A stretch of 44,967 bases of DNA from an uncultured Sphingomonas sp. Its GTDB lineage: Bacteria > Pseudomonadota > Alphaproteobacteria > Sphingomonadales > Sphingomonadaceae. The stretch spans positions 1 through 44,967 of the forward strand of contig NZ_CAJYQD010000003.1 of NCBI RefSeq assembly GCF_913776855.1, written 5' to 3'. A program made the translations under genes and the position numbers. Shown here one piece after another: positions 41,137 through 44,967 of the stretch (position 1 is the first letter of the stretch; each line of letters starts with the position of its first letter). The notes under the pieces were generated by a model, which saw nothing but the letters and a program-made list of their open reading frames with translations, had not been told where the DNA came from and made no database searches.

Positions 41137-42580
41137 CGGTCGATCCGCGCGGCCCGTCCGCCAGCAGCGCCCGCGCCAGTGGATAGGCATCCTCGACCGC
41201 GAGATCGGTGATGTCGGGCCGGCCCATCCCCTTGGCCCCCGCACTGTCCACCCGCACCGTCGCGATGCCTAGCAACCGTTGCAGCGGCGACCGGGTGACC
41301 GACACGCTCTGTATGTTCGCCAGCGGCACGATCCACGCCTGTTGCGTGAGGACGCCGCGCATTACCTGCAACGTATCGCCCACGACCGCGTAGCGGTGGC
41401 GCCGCCGCGCCAGCAGCGCGACGGCTACCGGAACCGGCACCAGCAGGAACGCGAACGCGGCAAGTGGCACGAACCAGCTGGCCACCGCGACACCGACCAG
41501 CGGCACCCCGCCGCGTAGCACCGCCGTACGCACGACATGGCCGAACGCGACGGCACGCAGCGGCAAGGGATCGAACGCCGGATAGCCCGCCGCCGCCAGC
41601 ACCCGCGTCACCTCCGCCTCCCGCGCAAACGGCGCGACCTGTTGCCGCCCGCCGGCGTCGTCGCTGCCGCCCAGCGTCTGCAACCGCAGACCCGACCAGC
41701 CCAGCCGGCCGCTGACCATGCCCCGTTCGATCATCGCGAGCTGAATCCGCGCCACGCTGACCACGACCTCGGTCCGGGTGGTCAGACCCCGGACGCGGCG
41801 CAGGCGCGCGCCCTCCCGCTCAAGGCGAAAGCCGTGTTCGATGAAGAAGGTGCGCGCGACGCCGCTGATCGCACCGACCGCCAGCGCGGCGATGGCGGCC
41901 AGCAGCGCGAACAGCGGCGTGGCCAGCGCCCATGCCTCCCGCCCCGCGATCCCGGCCCAGTTCCACCAGCCGTTCCAGTCAAGGCCGATCAGGTCGCCCA
42001 GCTGGTTGATCGCGGCGAACAGCACGCCGACCCACACCAGCGAAAAGCCGAACAGGCCCATGGTCAGTACGCGACGCGTGTCCATCGCAAAGACGACGTC
42101 GCGTGCCGGCGCCTGCTGCGTCGCTGCCACGACCGACGCGTCGCGACCGCGCAGCACGGCGCGCAGCCGTGCGGCCTCCGCCAGCGATACGCTGTCGAGC
42201 GACGCCTCGTCCGCCTCCCCGCCGCCGGTTTCGATCCGCACGCGCGCGAGGCCGAAGACGCGGGCCAGCAGCTTCTGGTCGATCGACACGTCCTGAATGC
42301 GTTCGAACGGGATCGAGCGGCGGTTGCGGTGGAGGATGCCGTCGGCGATGACCAGCTCGCCCTCGGCGATGCGATAGGTGAACGACCGCCAGCGCAGCCA
42401 CGTTACCAGCCCCGCGCCGACCAGCACCAGCGCGGCGACGCCGGCCATTACCAGCAATCCGCCCTTTGATGCCGCCGCCGACAATGCGACCAGCCCCGCG
42501 ACATTCTGCGGCGCCTTCACCACGATCCTGAGCGCGATGGTACCGGGATGCAGCCGCCGCGCCGCATCGGGCGCGCTCAC
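41126..42580 (-). CDS. Bacterial PH-domain membrane protein, YdbT type
   Basis: 484 residues with three bPH2 (DUF304) repeats separated by membrane spans: FTYRIAEGELVIADGILHRNRRSIPFERIQDVSIDQ, then two further similar blocks (SVARIQLAMIERGM and YAVVGDTLQVMRGVLTQQAWIVPLANIQSVSV). YdbS/YdbT pairs act in envelope or stress functions that are not defined. Starts at GTG overlapping the last base of the upstream stop, and overlaps the wall-hydrolase 3' end by 11 bp, tail to tail. Confidence 0.85.
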   Translation of the reverse strand: MSAPDAARRLHPGTIALRIVVKAPQNVAGLVALSAAASKGGLLVMAGVAALVLVGAGLVTWLRWRSFTYRIAEGELVIADGILHRNRRSIPFERIQDVSIDQKLLARVFGLARVRIETGGGEADEASLDSVSLAEAARLRAVLRGRDASVVAATQQAPARDVVFAMDTRRVLTMGLFGFSLVWVGVLFAAINQLGDLIGLDWNGWWNWAGIAGREAWALATPLFALLAAIAALAVGAISGVARTFFIEHGFRLEREGARLRRVRGLTTRTEVVVSVARIQLAMIERGMVSGRLGWSGLRLQTLGGSDDAGGRQQVAPFAREAEVTRVLAAAGYPAFDPLPLRAVAFGHVVRTAVLRGGVPLVGVAVASWFVPLAAFAFLLVPVPVAVALLARRRHRYAVVGDTLQVMRGVLTQQAWIVPLANIQSVSVTRSPLQRLLGIATVRVDSAGAKGMGRPDITDLAVEDAYPLARALLADGPRGSTVTA

Positions 42581-43053
42581 TATGGCGACGCCCCGATCGC
42601 AGCACGGATGCGGTCGCGGACTTCTTCGGCCGCCTCGCGCGACAGGCCGGGGACCGCGACGCGGCTATGATCGGTGCCGGCGGTGTGCAGCACCACCGTC
42701 GCCACGCCGCACGCCCGCTCGATCGGTCCCTGCGACAGGTCGATATGCTGGACCCGCCCGATCGGCACGACAGTATGGACCCGCATCAGCCAGCCATGGG
42801 CGACCTGCAGCTCGCGGTCGTCGAGCGCAAAGCCCCAATGGGTGAATTTCCGCGCCGGCGCGACGAAGGTCAGCCAGGCCCCGAACGCCAGCGCGGGCAC
42901 GGCGGCGAGACCGTTCGGCAATCGCTGATCGGCGAGGACCAGTTCGCCGATCGCGGCCACTGCCAGCAGGATCAGCGCCTTGATCGCGCCGCGCCAGCGC
43001 AGAACGTTCAGGAACCGACGATCGAGCGAGCCAAGCGCAGGGATATCATCCAT
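42580..43053 (-). CDS. Bacterial PH-domain membrane protein, YdbS type
   Basis: 157 residues: two membrane spans ([17 protein letters not shown] and [17 protein letters not shown]) then a bPH2 domain ([41 protein letters not shown]). It forms a pair with the three-repeat YdbT-type gene that follows. Start at 43053 ([11 protein letters not shown]); an upstream extension to 43143 is Cys-rich and not family-like. Confidence 0.85.
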   Translation of the reverse strand: MDDIPALGSLDRRFLNVLRWRGAIKALILLAVAAIGELVLADQRLPNGLAAVPALAFGAWLTFVAPARKFTHWGFALDDRELQVAHGWLMRVHTVVPIGRVQHIDLSQGPIERACGVATVVLHTAGTDHSRVAVPGLSREAAEEVRDRIRAAIGASP

Positions 43054-43178
43054 GGCCGGTGTGATAGGGGCGCAACACGCCCTGCTCAAGCGAATCCGAC
43101 GCAGGTCGCCTACGCTCTTGTGCGCGGACGCCGCCGGGGCCATAGCGCGCGCATTATTTGTGCAGTCGAGGGCTATCC

Positions 43179-43409
43179 ATGAAACTCCGCATCGTCGTGA
43201 CGCTCAAGAACGGCGTACTCGATCCGCAGGGCAAGGCGATCGAACACGCGCTCGGCGCGCTCGGCTTTGCAGGCGTGGGCGAGGCGCGCGTCGGCAAGCT
43301 GATCGAGCTGGACGTCGCCGACGATACCGACGACGAAACGATCGATGCGATGTGCCGCAAGCTGCTGGCCAACACCGTCATCGAAAACTACCGGGTCGAA
43401 CGCGCATGA
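43179..43409 (+). CDS. purS: Phosphoribosylformylglycinamidine synthase subunit PurS
   Basis: 76 residues: [20 protein letters not shown] and [20 protein letters not shown] are the PurS pattern. Scaffold subunit of the three-part FGAM synthase (PurLQS) in purine synthesis. Stop overlaps purQ (ATGA). Start at 43179; the in-frame ATG at 43158 adds an unmatched MCSRGLS. Confidence 0.93.
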   Translation: MKLRIVVTLKNGVLDPQGKAIEHALGALGFAGVGEARVGKLIELDVADDTDDETIDAMCRKLLANTVIENYRVERA

Positions 43410-44074
43410 AGACCGCGGTCATCGTCTTTCCGGGGTCGAACTGCGACCGCGACATCGCCGTCGCGCTGGAATCGGTCACCGGCACCGCCCCGACGATGGT
43501 GTGGCACCGCGACAGCGCGCTGCCGGACGATATCGGCCTGGTCGCCGTGCCCGGCGGCTTTTCCTATGGCGATTATCTGCGCTCCGGCGCGATCGCGGCG
43601 CGGTCGCCGATCATGCGCGCGGTGGTCGATGCGGCGGGCAAGGGCCTGCCGGTGCTGGGCATCTGCAACGGGTTCCAGATTCTGACCGAAGCCGGCCTGC
43701 TGCCCGGCGCGCTGATGCGGAACCGGGGCCTGTCGTTCGTGTGTCGCGACGTGGCGCTGACCGTCGGCGATACCCGTTCGGCGTTCACCAGCGGCTATCG
43801 CGCGGGCGATACGATCAAGGTGCCCGTGGCGCATCATGACGGCAATTATACCGCGGACGACGCGACGCTCGATCGGATCGAGGGCAACGGCCAGGTCGCG
43901 TTCCGCTATGCCGAGCCGGTCAACGGATCGGCACGCGACATCGCCGGCCTCGTCAACGACGCCGGCAATGTGCTGGGCATGATGCCCCACCCCGAACGCC
44001 GCATCGAAACGGCGCATGGCGGCCGCGACGGTCGCGCGCTGTTCGAAGGGCTGCTGGCGAAGGTCGGCGCGTAA
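43406..44074 (+). CDS. purQ: Phosphoribosylformylglycinamidine synthase subunit PurQ (glutaminase)
   Basis: 222 residues, class I glutamine amidotransferase giving ammonia to PurL. Nucleophile Cys87 in LGICNGFQ and the MPHPERRIE His-Glu pair; [12 protein letters not shown] at the N-terminus. purL is not in the window. Confidence 0.96.
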   Translation: MKTAVIVFPGSNCDRDIAVALESVTGTAPTMVWHRDSALPDDIGLVAVPGGFSYGDYLRSGAIAARSPIMRAVVDAAGKGLPVLGICNGFQILTEAGLLPGALMRNRGLSFVCRDVALTVGDTRSAFTSGYRAGDTIKVPVAHHDGNYTADDATLDRIEGNGQVAFRYAEPVNGSARDIAGLVNDAGNVLGMMPHPERRIETAHGGRDGRALFEGLLAKVGA

Positions 44075-44081
44075 GGCACGC

Positions 44082-44831
44082 TCACCGCGACCGGCGCTCT
44101 CCCGCAAACGGGGAGAAGTCGGTCGCGGCGTCGAAGATCTCGACCCCCTCGCGCTGCTTCAGCCAGCCGACCACGACATAGGTCAGCGGCGTTAACACCA
44201 CTTCCCACGCGACCTTCATCGCCCAGTTGGTGGCCATCACCGTTACCACCTGCTGCGTCGGCCAGACGTAGAGGAACGCCAGCGGATAGAAGATCGCGCT
44301 GTCGACCGCCTGCCCGACCACCGTCGACCCGATCGTCCGCGTCCACAACGCGCGGCCCTGCGTCCATAGCTTCATCCGCGCCAAGACATAGGCGTTGACG
44401 AACTCGCCCGCCCAGAAGGCAGCGATCGAGGCGAAGACGATCCGCGGCACCTGTCCGAACACCGCTTCATAGGCGCCCTGGCCCGTCCAGTCCGCGGCCG
44501 GTGGCATGGCGACCACCGCCCATGCCATGAACGCCATGAACAACAGCGCCGCGAACCCGACCCAGATGCACCGCCGCGCGCGGGCATAGCCATAGACTTC
44601 GGTCAGCACGTCGCCGAGGACATAGGAAACTGGAAAGAACAGGATGCCCGCGCCGAACACGAATGGCGTCCCCGCGACCTCGATCGCCGCGACCTTGCCC
44701 GCGCCGATGATGTTGGACAGCAGCAGGATGGTGACGAACGCCGCCATGACCAGATCGAAATGGCGAAATGCGCGCGCCGGAACGGCGTTGGCATCGACAC
44801 GGTTCAGGACGCGATCGGACGGTTCGTGCAT
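44082..44831 (-). CDS. yhhQ: Queuosine precursor transporter (YhhQ/VUT family)
   Basis: 249 residues, six or seven spans. LVMAAFVTILLLSNIIGAGKV, ILFFPVSYVLGDVLTEVYGYARAR and IGSTVVGQAVDSAIFYPLAFL match the family that takes up 7-cyano/aminomethyl-deazaguanine, precursors of tRNA queuosine. Start at 44831; the in-frame extension to 44915 overlaps tRNA-Arg and is rejected. Convergent with purQ. Confidence 0.9.
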   Translation of the reverse strand: MHEPSDRVLNRVDANAVPARAFRHFDLVMAAFVTILLLSNIIGAGKVAAIEVAGTPFVFGAGILFFPVSYVLGDVLTEVYGYARARRCIWVGFAALLFMAFMAWAVVAMPPAADWTGQGAYEAVFGQVPRIVFASIAAFWAGEFVNAYVLARMKLWTQGRALWTRTIGSTVVGQAVDSAIFYPLAFLYVWPTQQVVTVMATNWAMKVAWEVVLTPLTYVVVGWLKQREGVEIFDAATDFSPFAGERRSR

Positions 44832-44887
44832 GACCGCGTTATGATAGCGGTTCCGCTCGGCCGCAATGCGCGCTAACGAAGCGGCGG

Positions 44888-44964
44888 GCACCCGTAGCTC
44901 AGCTGGATAGAGCAAGGAGCTTCTACCTCCTTGGTCGGGGGTTCGAATCCCTCCGGGTGCGCCA
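44888..44964 (+). tRNA. tRNA-Arg (anticodon TCT)
   Basis: Full cloverleaf, 77 nt with encoded CCA: acceptor GCACCCG/CGGGTGC, D arm GCTC-AGCTGGATA-GAGC, anticodon arm AGGAG-CTTCTAC-CTCCT (anticodon TCT, reads AGA), T arm GGGGG-TTCGAAT-CCCTC, discriminator G. Reads rare AGA codons in this GC-rich genome. Confidence 0.95.
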
Positions 44965-44967
44965 TTG

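Overview
The window is chromosomal DNA from a high-GC alphaproteobacterium, most likely a Sphingomonas-type member of the Sphingomonadales. This rests on strong G/C third-position bias, the gene run lapA-pyrF-trpF-trpB-trpA-accD-folC, UrcA, DUF2171 and DUF4893 proteins, and many sphingomonad-like intergenic palindromes. Assignments come from reading the translated sequence; no database search was possible.

Layout. 1-2303 (minus): branched-chain 2-oxoacid dehydrogenase E1 beta (cut by the window edge) and E1 alpha. 2444-5149: a secreted or periplasmic M3 dipeptidyl carboxypeptidase and a small unknown gene. 5296-7900 (minus): DUF4893 protein, 3-hydroxybutyrate dehydrogenase and a patatin-like phospholipase. 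8029-10009 (plus): zinc metallopeptidase, GreA/GreB-like factor, DUF188 protein and a 59-residue helix-turn-helix-like protein. 10047-12279 (minus): an MDR oxidoreductase and a low-complexity DUF2171 protein. Then tRNA-Ala(CGC), a lipoprotein, serine acetyltransferase, and an EEP-phosphatase/patatin gene pair.

17202-26014 (plus) is a biosynthetic block: lapA, pyrF, trpF, trpB, trpA, accD, folC. It is interrupted twice: by a two-gene SDR plus GH130-like glycosidase unit between pyrF and trpF, and by a DUF559 endonuclease-like gene between trpB and trpA. The second is bounded by about 38-bp inverted repeats and is the most element-like object here.

26194-33582: an AmpG-type transporter, single-domain response regulator, rRNA pseudouridine synthase with a long disordered tail, rsmD, membrane diguanylate cyclase, MHS-type transporter and UrcA protein. 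33770-39679: UvrD/PcrA helicase behind a LexA-type box, a 60-residue unknown protein, an alpha/beta hydrolase, an MFS exporter and cysK. 39814-44964: SleB-type cell-wall hydrolase, two bacterial PH-domain membrane proteins, purS-purQ, a queuosine-precursor transporter and tRNA-Arg(TCT).

At least six families of palindromic repeats sit in intergenic gaps. Several have become functional edges of genes: the folC ribosome-binding site, the 3' end of the DUF559 reading frame, and the sequence directly before the wall-hydrolase start. There are no rRNA genes, CRISPR arrays, prophage genes or recognisable transposase genes.
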